From assembly GCA_035772735.1 (NCBI GenBank), contig JASDFA010000020.1, positions 12,503,501 through 12,567,500 on the forward strand: 64,000 bases of DNA, written 5' to 3'. Source of the stretch: Datura wrightii (taxonomy: Eukaryota > Streptophyta > Magnoliopsida > Solanales > Solanaceae). The number at the start of each line of letters is the position of its first letter. The stretch's first letter is position 1. Position numbers and translations under genes: made by a program. Below the pieces are notes generated by a model, which did not search any database, was not told the origin of the DNA, and saw only the letters and a program-made list of their open reading frames with translations. Positions 10,473 through 22,563 of the stretch are shown in pieces.

Positions 10473-13400
10473 CTAGACTATTCTCTAGAGTATTCGATAT
10501 GGCCCAATAAACCTTGGGCTGAGCTTACCCTTTTTGCCAAACCTCATTACGCTCTTCATTGGCAAGACTTTCAGAAAGACCCAGTCATTTACATTGAATT
10601 CCAAGTTCCTACGCCATACATCAGCGTAAGATTTCTGGCAGCTCGGACCTATCAGCAGACGTTCTCTGATAAGCTTTACTTTCTCTTCTGACTAATGAAT
10701 TATATCTGGCCTAATTAACCCTGATTCTCCAACCTCGAACCAACCAACTGGGGACCTGTATTTCTGCCCATATAAGGCCTCAAAAGGCGCCATTTGAATC
10801 ACTGAATGGTAACTGTTATTGTAGGAAAACTGAATAAGTGGTAAGTATTCATCCCAGCTTTCCCCAAAATCTAGCACACACGCCCGTAACATTTCCTTGA
10901 GCATTTGAATTGTACATTTCGCCTACCCATCTATTTGAGGATGGAAGGTCGTACTCAGATTAACCTATGTCCCCAGGCCCCTCTGAAAGGACTGCCAAAA
11001 TTTAGCTGTAAATTGCGCTCCTCTGTCGGAAATAATCGATAACGGAACACCATGCAATCAGACTATCTCTCTGATATACAGTTCAAAATAATCTTCAGCT
11101 GAAAAAGTAGCCCTTACTGGCAGAAAATGAGCTGATTTCATCAACCTGTCAATAATCACCCAGATGGAGTCAAATTTACGCCTGATACGAGGTAACCCTA
11201 TCACAAAATCCATATTAATTGCCTCCCATTTCCACATAGGCACTACTATCTCCTGTGTCAGTCCGTCGGGCTTCTGATGTTCGGCTTTCACCTGCTGGCA
11301 ATTAGGACAATGAGCTATAAATTCTGCTATCTCCTTTTTCATTTCCGGCCACCAGTAATTTTCTTTTATATCATGATTCATCTTTGTTGAACTTGGGTGA
11401 AGAGAGTAACGGGAATAATGAACCTCACCCATAATTTGCTGGCGAAGTCCTGTCACGTCCGGAACACAGAGGTGATGCCTATATCTCAAAACTTCATCTT
11501 TGGTTACCTAAAAATCTATTACTTCCCCTCGCTGAACCTTATCTCTAAGTTGAACCAAGTTAGGGTCTTCGTACTGCCGTTCTTTCACTTCCACAACTAA
11601 TAATGATACTGTTGTATTCTGAATTACTGCTCCACTATCTCCTGAATCTACTATACGGATGGCTAAACTGGCTAACTGATGCAATTCTCAGGCCAGCTCC
11701 TGCTATTCTAGCTTCAGGTGTACTAAACTTCCCATAGATTTGCGACTGAGGGTATCTGCTACAACATTGGCTCTCCCTGGATGATACAAAATATTCACAT
11801 CATAGTCTTTCAACAGCTTTAACCAGCGACGGTACTGTAGATTCAACTCTTTCTGTGTGAAAATGTACTGGAGGCTTTTATGAGCAGTGAAAATATCTAT
11901 ATGAACGCCATACAGATATTGCCTCCATATTTTCAAGGCATGAATCACCGCGGCTAATTCTAGGTCATGGGTGGGGTAGTTCTTTTCATGCTTCCTTGGC
12001 TGACTGGAAGCGTAAGCAATTACTTTACCATGCTGCATCAGAACACATCCTAACCCAATGCCTGAAGCATCACAGTATACTGCATAACCATCTGATCCTT
12101 CTGGAAAGGCTAATACTGGTACTGATGTCAACCTGTTTTTCAATTCCTAAAAACTCTACTCACATGCTTCAGTCCAGTGAAATTTAGCTGTTTTCTGAGT
12201 TAACTTGGTCAAAGGCGCTTCTAAGGTAGAAAATCCTTCCATAAACCTTCTGTAATACCCGGTTAACCCCAAGAAACTATGTACCTCGATCGGAATGGTA
12301 GTTCCAGGCCATGTTTTTACAGCCTCGATCTTTTGCGAATCTACCTGTATACCAGCATCTGACATAATGTGGCCCAAAAAGGCCACTAAATTTTGCCAAA
12401 ATTCACATTTAGAAAACTTCGCATACAGCTGGCAATTCCTGAGAGTTTAGAGCACTGTTCATAGGTGCACCCGGTGATCTGCCTCTGAGCGGAAATATAC
12501 CAGAATATCATTAATAAATACTATCACAAACAGGTCCAGATATGGTCTAAAGATGTTATTCATCAGATCCATGAACACTGTTGGAGCATTCGTCAACCCG
12601 AAGTACATGACTAAAAATTTGAAGTGGCCATACCTGGTCCTGAAAGGGTTTTTGAAATATCCCTCTCGCAAACCTGAACCTGATGGTACCCAGACCTTAA
12701 ATGAATCTTGGAGAAATATTTTTCCCCCTGTAACTGATCAAACAAGTCATATATTCTTGGAAACGGGTACTTATTTTTTATTGTGACTTTATTCAACTGC
12801 TGATAGTCTATACACATGCGGAAGGAGCCATCCTTCTTTCTCGCAAATAGGATTGGTGCGCCCCACGGTGAAGTACACGGACTGATAAAGCCCTTATCTA
12901 ATAGATCTTTTAACTTCTACTTTAATTCTCTGAGCTCAGTAGGAGCCATTCAGTACAGAGGAATAGATATAGGCTAAGTACATGCTAATAAATCAATTGC
13001 AAAATCGATCTCCCGTTCTGGGGGAATATCGGAAGTTCATCTGGGAATTCATTAACTATTGAATGGTCTGAAGAGTCAGAGATTCTTCTTGGACATCCTG
13101 AAACCTGGCAATATGATAAATACATCCTTTCGTTATCAATTTTCTCGCCCGAAGATAGGAAATAAACCTCCCTTTTGGCATGGCTGCACTACCTTTCCAC
13201 TCCCGTACAACCTCCCCTGGAAAGTGGAATTGGACAATCTTGGTCCAACATTCAACATTGGCATAACATGGCTCCAGCCAATCCATACCCATAATTACAT
13301 CAAAATCAATCATTTCTAGTTCTATCAAATATGTTGTCTGACGACCAGCAACTTCTACTGCACCCTCGGTAGACCCTCTTAGCTATGATGGAATCACTGA

Positions 13401-13704
13401 TGGGTGTTGACACTGAAAAAGGTCGCCGAAATAATTCCAGCGTGATATCGAACTTACGAGCCACTAACAGTGTAACATAAGACAAGGTGGATCCTGGATC
13501 TATCAATACATAAACAGAATGAGAGCAAATGTCCAGCATACCTGTCACTACACCCAGCAATGACTCTGACTCCTGCCGCTCTGGTAAAGAATAAGTATGA
13601 TCTAGATCGGTACCTGAGGTAGAGGCCCCTGGTCTGCCTCGGCCTCTACTGGTTGGAGCTGAGGGCCTATGCCCTGCTGAGATGCTGGGGCACGTGACCC
13701 TACT
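10473..13704 (-). pseudogene. pol: E2 pol: protease, RT, RNase H, integrase (decayed)
   Basis: Pieces in the expected order on the minus strand: protease with LIDPGSTLSYV (about 13490-13520); RT 12156-12900; RNase H 11703-12143 with YCDASGIGLGCVLMQ; integrase zinc finger with CPNCQQVK (about 11290-11320); integrase core 10692-11230. The RT catalytic box reads FIND rather than FIDD (about 12500-12525), so one metal-binding Asp is lost. Multiple stops and frameshifts separate the pieces. No protein could be made. Confidence 0.9.
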
Positions 13705-14922
13705 CAAGATCTATCCTGTCGGTCCCAATCACTCTGACCCCTGGCTGGACAATCTTTTATCTGATAACCCTCTTGTCCACTGGTATAACACGCTGTGGAA
13801 CCATACCTGTATGCCCCAGAATGAAGTCGACTGCAAACAGGGCAAAATGGCACGGTGAATCTACTCTACTCCACTGCTCTCTGCTGTTGTGAACCTGCTG
13901 ATCATGAACTCCCGTCAGGCCCTAATTGCTCCCAATGACTAGATCCACTCCCCTGTTGTTGTTGTGGGGGTGGGGTTCTAGGTGGCCTGGGTCCACCCTG
14001 GTACTCTGCCTGCATGTCACTAGGTCTAGCCCGGCGGTGCTGTTCCTGATTTGCCCTTCTTATTTCTCGTTGCCGCTGTCTGATCAACTTCAATATTCTG
14101 AGAAAAATCCTGAACGAAGGCAATATCCATGTCCTCTCGTAGAGTGGCCGTAATACAAGTCTCCACATATTCTAGATTCAGCCCCATAATAAACCGGTGC
14201 ACCCTAGACGGCATGGTATCCACAAAAGCTAGTGCATATCGAGCCAAGGAGTCGAACCTCATACCGTACTCCCAAACACTCATCGACCCCTGCTCTAGAT
14301 ATAGAAACTGATCAACCCAGGCCTATCGAAATTCCCGTGGCAGGTAGTGATCCAAAAAAGCCTATGAGAAGCTGGGCTAAGTCGGAGGGGAAACACCTCT
14401 CCCTAGAGACCTCTCCCAACACTCGTACCACAGTACTACGATGTCCCATAGCCAAAATACCGCTAACTCAACCGACTCTACAGCGGTAGCATGCATCACC
14501 CTGAAAATCTGCTGCATCTGATCCAAGAAATCCTGAGGGTCCTCTGCCCGATCCGTCCCTGTGAACTTCGGGGAACTCAGTGCGAGAAACTCCTGGACCC
14601 TCGAACTACTAGGTCCTCTAGAGGACTCTGCAACCACGAGCGCCATTGGCTGATTCTGTGCAGCCATCATCTGAGCTAGCATAACAACAGCACTCCTAAC
14701 CTCCTAATCTGATGGTACTGGTATAGAGATTGCTGAAGGCGATGCCATCACATTTGCCACTCCGATCGGCTCCTGCCATGGTGGAGAGTGCTAGGGAGAC
14801 CGAAATTAAGTCTCTATGTTGCTTCCAAATTGGGCTGACTCTGACTGAGGCACCCTGCTAGTGCCTTCCCCTGCTGCAACTTCCAACCTCCTACCAGTCG
14901 TAGTGTGTCGCGAGTCTGCCAT
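13705..14922 (-). pseudogene. gag: E2 gag (decayed)
   Basis: Begins at an ATG (14920-14922) with MADSRHT. It contains the gag domain FLDQMQQIFRVMHA (about 14490-14540) and a later MSVWEYGMRFDSLARYA stretch (about 14230-14283), in different frames with stops between. The region that should carry the zinc knuckle (about 13740-13870) is badly damaged. It is homologous to E1 gag throughout. Confidence 0.87.
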
Positions 14923-15120
14923 TTCTCTATAGATAAAAGAATATGGTAATCTTAAGGACTCAACCCTATACTTTTACAGCTCGATAGCACGACTGGATAA
15001 GAAGAAAGAGTAACCATCATATCATGCCTCACAGCCTCCTACCTATAGAATGTGGTGCACAACACACCCATAGACAAGAATCTACTTAGCACGGCTTGCA
15101 GACTCCCTGGGATACCACCT

Positions 15121-17183
15121 TCTCTGATATCAAGTTTGTCATGCCCCGCCTTGGGAGGCATGACTGGCATATGATGCCCTACTAGGATCTGAACTAATTC
15201 AACTAGGCCTATGCACTCCTGGTGCAGGCTTACTTCCCAAATCAAGAAAATAACGGGCTATATCTCGGCTGTAAATATAACCTCCGGCCGACAAGGCCTT
15301 ATAGCCATCTGTAAAGCAAAACAGCTAAATGAAATGGCAATAACAGGGAATCCTATGCGGGCCACAAGACCACCATGATTCCTAGTCGTGACTTTAAAAT
15401 AAATCAAGTGCTAAGATAAATTATGGCCGATAAGGCCGCTAATCTATCAGCTAAACAAGACCTCACATGGCCAACACGTAAATTAAAACACATATGGGCC
15501 CCACACAGCCAACAACAACTAACCACAAGAAAATAGAAACAATCTGCAAGCCTCTAGGAGTAATATGATGGTCAAGACAGGGCCCTGACCTACACATAAA
15601 CTGTACAATCAAAAAAGAGTAAACCTTCTATCTATAAGCTCCAAAAGAAAGGAGTTGACTCTTCTACTAATCCTGGCTGGAGGCTAAGAGGGACCTGCTC
15701 CTCGTTTATTCGTACCTGCATGTAAGTAATGCAGTGCCCCAGAAAGGGCGTCAGTACAATATGTACTCAATATGTAAGGTGATAACTATAAATGATTGAA
15801 ATAAAGAGATAGAACAGAGAATACTGAAATGACGGGATAAAGATCATAGAACTTCTTACTATGTAATTTATTAATGACTAAAGAAAACAAAAACCTTACC
15901 TGGCCCCTATAAGTCAGAAGTACAACCAGCACAGAATAACCCACCTGGGACCCCCATAAGCCCTGGTGAGTATACTTCAGTCTATATACCCCTATCAAGG
16001 TCGCACTAGGTCAATTAATAGTTATAGTTGTCCTATCGGCCCTCTGGGTCTGCAACTGAGCCCGCTCAGCCCCTGACTGTAGCTATTTCTGAGTCCAGTG
16101 GACTCTTGATATCTGCACCCAGGGCACCAGGATCGACGGGGGTGTATAGAGCCAACCACGGCATATGAGGACCTAGGACCCATCTTTGTCCCTTTTGGAC
16201 GGCATACCACTCCGTATAGCGATGTCATCTTGCCCCTGGCGAGCGTCAACATATCTAATAACCCTGGGGTCGGTCATGAAAGCTAGACGGGCATAATCCA
16301 TCCTAAACTAACATGAAATACGGGTTTCAGCTAATAACAACAACTAATAATAACAGACATGCTTCTGGTATACTTGCTGGGATTCAAACTGCGCTATCAT
16401 GCTAATGGAACTAACTTGCCGAACGAAACTGCCTTAACATACCTCATTCGCCGATTACTGATTAACTGGCGAGTTTTAGTTCGTATTCAACTGCTCTTCC
16501 CAACTACAATCACATTACTAGGGAAAAATGACTAATCTCAGTATTAAATTTTCAAGAACAACGATAACTCTATATATAAATATTAACTATATTTCAACTT
16601 AATGGAACACGGTCAAAAACTCATAATTTCTCAAAAGTATAGAAGGAAGAAATGCTTGCTTTAAGTCTGTGATCATATTGACACTAGTTTGGAGAAATTC
16701 CAACAACTTTAGCTTGGCGGGGTTATGATTCTCCGGGCGAATTTCATGATAACTCCTTAGCAATGCTTCCTGCAGCATTAAACTTTAATACCTGAAGTTA
16801 ATTTGAATTCGGGCGGCGTTTAGCAGCGTAAACAGAGAAAATTTACTTGTTTTCTTCGTGGTTTCTCTCTTCTTCCCCTATATATTTTGAAAAATAACTT
16901 AAAATCAAAAGGAGGGACTTATATATACTTGAGGCGGTGGACAGGGGTCCATGGCACGGACCTTTTCGCGCCAATTCTGGGTTGTGCCACGAATCCCAAC
17001 GCGCTAGGGAGGGTCCGTGCTATAGTGCCCCTCCGGGCAGCTATTCGGCCTTCTCCCGCGCGGTCCCGACTCCGTTCTCGTCCGATCTTTGCCCGGGCCC
17101 TTTCTCGTACGTATTGTACTCTAAAACTCTTAACCAACGTACGAATAGGCCATCTAAATATTAGAAACTTATGGGGTGTAACA
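15121..17183 (-). repeat. E2 primer binding site and 5' LTR
   Basis: The LTR proper runs 15137-17183 (TGTCATGCC to GTGTAACA). The primer binding site just to its left (about 15121-15133) reads ACTTGATATCAGAGA on the minus strand, a mutated form of the tRNA-iMet complement TGGTATCAGAGC. A TATA-like TATATATA lies near 16918-16926, next to a GC-rich block at 16945-17110 with CATGGCACGGACC. The target duplication ATCTC follows at 17184. Confidence 0.92.
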
Positions 17184-17840
17184 ATCTCCTATTGTTCCTC
17201 ATGGTTTTAACGCATGTATGATTATGTTCTTTTTTCTCAAGTTATGTTTATGAAAGGTTTTCCCATATGTTACAACTATGACAGGTTTACGAATATTATG
17301 GAAATCTTGAGCCTTACGATATATTTATGATTTCAGTTTTATGATCATGATGTCCCCACTCCTATAACTTTTATGTTTTTAAGTATTCTTTTGCATACCT
17401 TACATACTCAGTACCTTCCAAGTACTGATCCACATATTTTTAGGATTCGGTTCACAGGTCCAGCATCGTTCCTAGCTTGCTCTCAGTTCTTCTCTCAGCT
17501 CTTAGTGGTGAGTCCTCATGATTCGGGGACTACATGTTCGGACCTTGTTTATCTTTTATTTTGAGTATGTTAGGGTTAGTTGGGGTCTTGTCCCTTCAAC
17601 CTATCTATTTTTTATTAGAGAATTTCAGACTTAATTGTAGTATTCCTCTATTTATAATTGGATTACGTATTACCGTACTTATATTTCATGTCACATTTCC
17701 TTTAAATTCATGGTTTTTAAGTTAAGTCTTCTGCCTTATGTGTGTCAATTAGACATATGCTCATGCAATGGGTTGACTTGGAGTCTTTCGGGGCTCCTTA
17801 TCCTGTGTCTATGATCCGAGTGTACTCTCAGATTGTGATA
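17184..17840 (+). repeat. E3 5' LTR, right fragment
   Basis: Continues the LTR interrupted by E2: ATCTCCTATTGTTCCTCATG corresponds to CCCATTGTTCCTCATG at 32091 in a related uninterrupted LTR. It includes a GCATACCTTACATACTCAGTAC-like stretch (17391-17412) typical of the R/U5 part of these LTRs, and ends at TTGTGATA, where the usual terminal CA has become TA. Confidence 0.87.
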
Positions 17841-17844
17841 AACT

Positions 17845-17856
17845 TGGTATCAGAGT
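17845..17856 (+). other. E3 primer binding site, tRNA-iMet
   Basis: TGGTATCAGAGT lies 4 bases after the LTR end. It differs from the tRNA-iMet complement only at its last base. It fixes the LTR boundary at 17840 and shows that E3 runs on the plus strand. Confidence 0.9.
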
Positions 17857-18052
17857 AATAGGTTTAGATATGTCCTAGGAAATCTGAAAGCCACGTTAGG
17901 TAGAGTCTTTTACATAGGTGTGAAGCGCACCACACCTATGACGAAGAGCCTATTAAACATTCTAGGAAATGTTCCCTTCTTTCATGATCTATGTCGTGCG
18001 GTGAAAATCTCTCCATCCTTCTAATTCGTGCTATTCGCGATTGCAAAAAGTT

Positions 18053-19220
18053 ATGGCTCCCAGAAGGATAAACAGAAGGAGGAACAGAAATGATGAAGGC
18101 AACAAGGGTGGCCATGATAATGGGCGTCAGCAAGCCCCACCTGTTCAGGAGCCCCAGGCACCATAGCCAGCTTCCCACACCGAGTTTCGGGCGGCTATTC
18201 AAATGTTAGCGCAGGCCTTGACCGCTCAGGTCAACCAGCAGGCCGTTGTGCATGTTCCACAGAATGGCAATGCAGTGGCAACCCAAATCAGGGACTTTTA
18301 AGGATAAACCCTCCCGAGTTCACAGAGGCGAAGGTGTACGAGGATCCCCACGAGTTCATTGAAGGGATCTTGAAGGTCACTCAGGTGATGGGGGAGGACG
18401 AATGAGGAGTGCATTGACTTGGCCTCTTATCAGCTGAAGGAGGCCGCTTATATTTGGTACAAGCAATGGAAGGATAGCAGGGCATCGGGAGCGGGCCCTA
18501 TCAGCTAGGACGAGTTTCACATGGCCTTTCTCGATAGGTTCTTCCCTCGAGAGGTAAGGGAATTGAAAGCAACCGAGTTTGTTAACCTCAAACAGGGAAA
18601 GATGACGGTGCTATCACTTGAGTTCACTCGCCTGTCAACATATGCCCCGGAGTTAGTGATGGACCAGAGGGAGCAGGTGAGCATATTCGTGCAGGGAGTA
18701 GCCGAGTATCTAGACAAGGACTGCAGAACAGCCATGCTTCACAGGATATGGACTACCCACGGATAGTCCTCTATGCCCAGTAGATGGAGGCAATTCATAT
18801 GAGGCATAGAGAGGCCAAAAGTCCTAGAACTGATAGCCACAGGTTCTCCCAACCGAGGCTAGGGGGTGGACCTCACCAGTAGTCCCAACACAGGTCCATT
18901 ACATCACAACCATCTTCAGCCAGTACCACATCCAGTTCTCAGGATGATCAGAGGAGCAGGGCCTCAGGTTCGAGGGGTCAGAATAGCATGCTCACAGTGC
19001 GCACTTTTCCATCTTGTGCTAATTGTGGAAAGAATCACCTAGGGAAATGCTTGGTGGACTCATATGTTTGTTTTGGGTGTGGCAAACTCGGACACAGACT
19101 CAGGGATTGCCCAGCAACTAGGTCAGGGGGTGGTGGAGCCCCCACTTTAGCAGCTAGTTCAGCAGTTCCAGTGGCACGTCCTACTCAGCAGGGTACTTCA
19201 ATTAGTCCAGCTGGCGGTTA
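18053..19220 (+). pseudogene. gag: E3 gag (decayed)
   Basis: Starts at ATG 18053 with MAPRRINRRRN. Gag-domain pieces include IQMLAQALTAQVNQQ (about 18200) and AFLDRFFPREVRELKATEF (18521-18600), interrupted by stops and a frameshift around 18150-18510. A canonical zinc knuckle CFGCGKLGHRLRDC with all four ligands lies near 19072-19113. Leading into it, CANCGKNHLGKC resembles a second, shorter knuckle. Gag from E4 aligns along its length. No functional product. Confidence 0.88.
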
Positions 19221-19254
19221 GCGCCAGAACCGGTTTTATGCACTTGGCTCTCGA

Positions 19255-21689
19255 CAGGAGCAGGAGACTTCTCTCGATGTGGTTATAGGTATGTTGCGAG
19301 TCTTTCATATTGATGCTTATTCTTTGTTAGATCCAGGAGCTTCACTCTCTTTTGTGACACCTTACATTGCTAGTAATTTTGGAGTCAATCCTGAAATTTT
19401 GTCAGAACCATTTTCTGTGTCTACTCCGGTTGGGGATTCGGTCGTAGCGAGGCGGGTATATAGAGGTTGCTCCATTACAGTACTGCATAAGGTTACCTCC
19501 GCAGACTCAATAGAATTGGCTATGATTGATTTTGACATTATTTTTGGCATGGATTGGTTGTTTGCATGTTATGCTTCTATTAACTGTAGAACCTGAGCGG
19601 TGGAGTTCCGGTTTCCAAGTGAACCAGTTTTAGAATGGAGGGGTAGTTCAGTGGTACCTGTAGGCCTCTTTATCTCCTATCTCAAGGCCCAGAAAATGAT
19701 TGCTAAGGGTTGTATTTACCATTTAGTTAGGGTTAAGGATGCCACGTCCGAGACCCTGACCATTCAGTCAGTCCCCATGGTATGTGAGTATCCCAAGGTA
19801 ATCCTAGATGACCTACTAGGTGCTCCTCCCGAGAGAGAGATTGATTTTGAGATTGATCTTTTACCCGACACACAACCCATATCGATTCCTCCTTACCGAA
19901 TGGCCCCAGCCGAGCTAAGAGAGTTAAAGGAGTAGTTGAAGGACTTGCTAGATAAGGGTTTCATCAGACCGAGTAAGCCCCCATGGGGTGCCCAGTGTTG
20001 TTCGTCCGGAAGAAAGATTGTTCTCTTCGATGTGTATTGACTATAGGCAGTTGAACAAGGTCACCGTCAAGAATACATACCCTTTACCCAGGATTGATGA
20101 CCTATTCGATCAGCTTCAGGGTGCCAAATATTTCTCCAAGATAGATCTCACGTCCGGGTATCACTAGCTCAGGTTTCGGTAGGGCGACATCCCGAAGACT
20201 GCTTTTAGGACTCGGTATGGACATTATGAATTCATTGTTATGTCTTCTGGACTAACCAATGCCCTTGCAGCTTTTATGGACCTAATGAATAGGGTATTCA
20301 AGGCATATCTGGATATGTTCGTGATCATGTTCATTGATGACATATTAATATACTCCAGGAGCGAGGAGGAGCATGCCACACACCTGAGGGCTGCACTCCA
20401 AACCCTCAAGGATAACCAGCTATATGCCAAGTTCAACAAATGTGAGTTCTAGCTAAATTTAGTAGCATTCTTGGGACATGTAGTGTCAAGCGAAGGTATA
20501 AGGGTGGACTCCCAGAAAATAGAGGCAGTGAAGAACTGGCCCAGACTGGTAAACCCTTCGGAGATCAGGAGCTTTTTGGGCTTAGTGTGTTACTATCAGA
20601 GGTTCATAGTAGGTTTCTCATCCATTGCAGCCCCATTGACTAGATTAACTTATAAAAAGGTGAAGTTTCAATGGTCGGAGGTTTGTGAGAAGAGCTTCCA
20701 AGAATTGAAGGCCCGACTCACTTCAGAACTGGTGTTGACTTTACCGGAGGGCACCCATGGCTTTGTTGTATATTGTGATTCTTCAGAGCTGTACTGGGAT
20801 GTGTATTGATGCAGCACAGGAAATTAATAGCATATGCTTCCAGAAAGCTGAAAATTCACGAGAAGAATTACCCAACCCATGATCTTGAGTTGGCCGCGGT
20901 GGTGTTTTCTTTGAAGATATGGCGACACTACTTATATGGGGTTCATGTAGATGTATTCACTGACCACAAGATCTTACAATATGTGTTCATGAAGAAGGAT
21001 CTCAATCTTCGGCACCGAAGGTGGTTGGAGCTACTTAAGGACTATGACATGAGTGTCCTCTACAACCCGGTTAAGGCCAACATGGTAGCGGATGCCCTTA
21101 TTAGATGCTCTATGGAGAGTGTGTCACACGTGAGTGAAGACAGGAAGGAGCTGGAAAGAGGTACATCGACTTGCACAGTTGGGGGTTAGGTTAGTTGGCT
21201 CGACTGATGGTGGTGTAAATGTTCAGAACGGATCAGATTCGTCCTTGGTAACGGAGGTGAAGGCTAAGCAAGATGAAGATCCAACATAGGTAAAGTTGAA
21301 AGAAGCTGTTCAAAATCAGAAGGTAGAAGTCTTCTCCAAAGGGGGAGTTGGTGTACTTCGGTACCAGGGTCGCTTATGTGCTCCGAATGTGGGTGATTTA
21401 AGGAGCCGGATGTTGCATGAGGCTCACGGATCCAGATATTCTATCCATCCAGGTACCACCAAGATGTATCATTCCTTGCAGGAAATCTACTGGTGGAATG
21501 GCATGAAGAGGGATATTGCAGAATTTGTAGCCAAGTGTCCGAATTGCCATGAAGTGAAAGCTGAGTATCAGAGACCGGGAGGTGTACTTCAAGATATCAG
21601 CATTCCTACTTGGAAGTAGGAAGAAATCAATATGGACTTTATAACAGGTTTACCCCACACTCGTAGACAGTATGACTCCATTTGGGTAG
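19255..21689 (+). pseudogene. pol: E3 pol: protease to integrase, truncated
   Basis: Protease with LLDPGASLSFVTPYIAS (about 19327-19380); RT from about 19936, with an intact catalytic box FIDDILIYSRSE (about 20332-20367); RNase H with YASRKLKIHEKNYPTHDLEL (20806-21189); integrase zinc finger with HEAHGSRYSIHPG and CPNCHEVK (21296-21560); then the start of the core, DFITGLPHTRRQYDSIW. Homology stops near 21689, where sequence typical of non-autonomous element 3' regions begins. Roughly the last 60 per cent of integrase, the chromodomain and the 3' LTR are missing. There are many stops, for example 19594, 19933, 20450 and 20807. Confidence 0.9.
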
Positions 21690-22563
21690 ATATTGTATTG
21701 TTGTAGTATCTAGAACTTGCCTTAGTTTTCGCTGGATGGCAAGTTGTTAGAGAGTTAAGAGATAATTAAGGCATTTTCTTGAAAAAGCCATTGTTTCCCA
21801 TGTTTGTTTTATGTTCCTGAACATTTTCCCTAGTTAACCCCCTTGAGCTTTAATCCTTATCCTTTTTCTTAGCCACAATAGTATCTTATTCCCTTTTTAT
21901 TGTGTGACCTCCAGAATTTTTTATCCAAAGTATTCTTAGGCACTTTGAGACTTGAAAGTGAAGTTCCACCGATACATGAATGACAAAGGAAAGGAAAGAA
22001 AGAAATAGTGTGGAAAGTAAGAAGAGAATGTAGGAAGAAGGGGTGTCCACAAAATATGTTGTCTTCTTGCTGCTAGGAAAATTAAAGAAAGAGTTTTAAG
22101 AGTGAATGTTCTTAGTAACTCCATAAGAAAAGGTTAGAAGTCAAGCTGTGAATAAAGGGGCATGAAAAGAAAAAAAAGGGTGAGAGAAAAGTGAAGGGCG
22201 AACAACAAGGAAAGAGTGGTGGACTTGAAAGACAAAAAAATGTCTTAAAAGTGCTTAGAATTGGTAGTCACTATAAAAGAAAAATCATTCCTACCTGTCC
22301 CTTAACTGAGTATACAACCAAGAAAAGTCCTTATGATCTTAATCTCTTGAAATGACTAAGTAGTCTAAGTGTACATAAAAGGCAAGCTTATGGATGTTGC
22401 ATATGTATGATACATCATTTCTGAGTGTGACTGTGCCTTACTTATTATGTTCTATGCTTTACACTGATAATTTGAGAGAGGAACATCACTAAAAGTGAGG
22501 GGTATAAAATGTCTAAGTTGGAGTACTATGTGTTGCATGTTTCATATTTAATCTTGTTGGCCC

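Larger units (their letters stand above)
7829..17183 (-). mobile_element. E2: complete, decayed Tekay-like LTR retrotransposon
   Basis: Minus strand, 9,355 bp, bounded by two LTRs of one family (7829-9892 and 15137-17183) and flanked by the 5-bp direct repeat ATCTC at 7824-7828 and 17184-17188. It has a primer binding site, gag, full-length pol with chromodomain, and a polypurine tract, but the reading frames carry many stops and frameshifts. The two LTRs differ visibly at many positions, so the insertion is old compared with element G. It splits the 5' LTR of E3. Confidence 0.96.
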
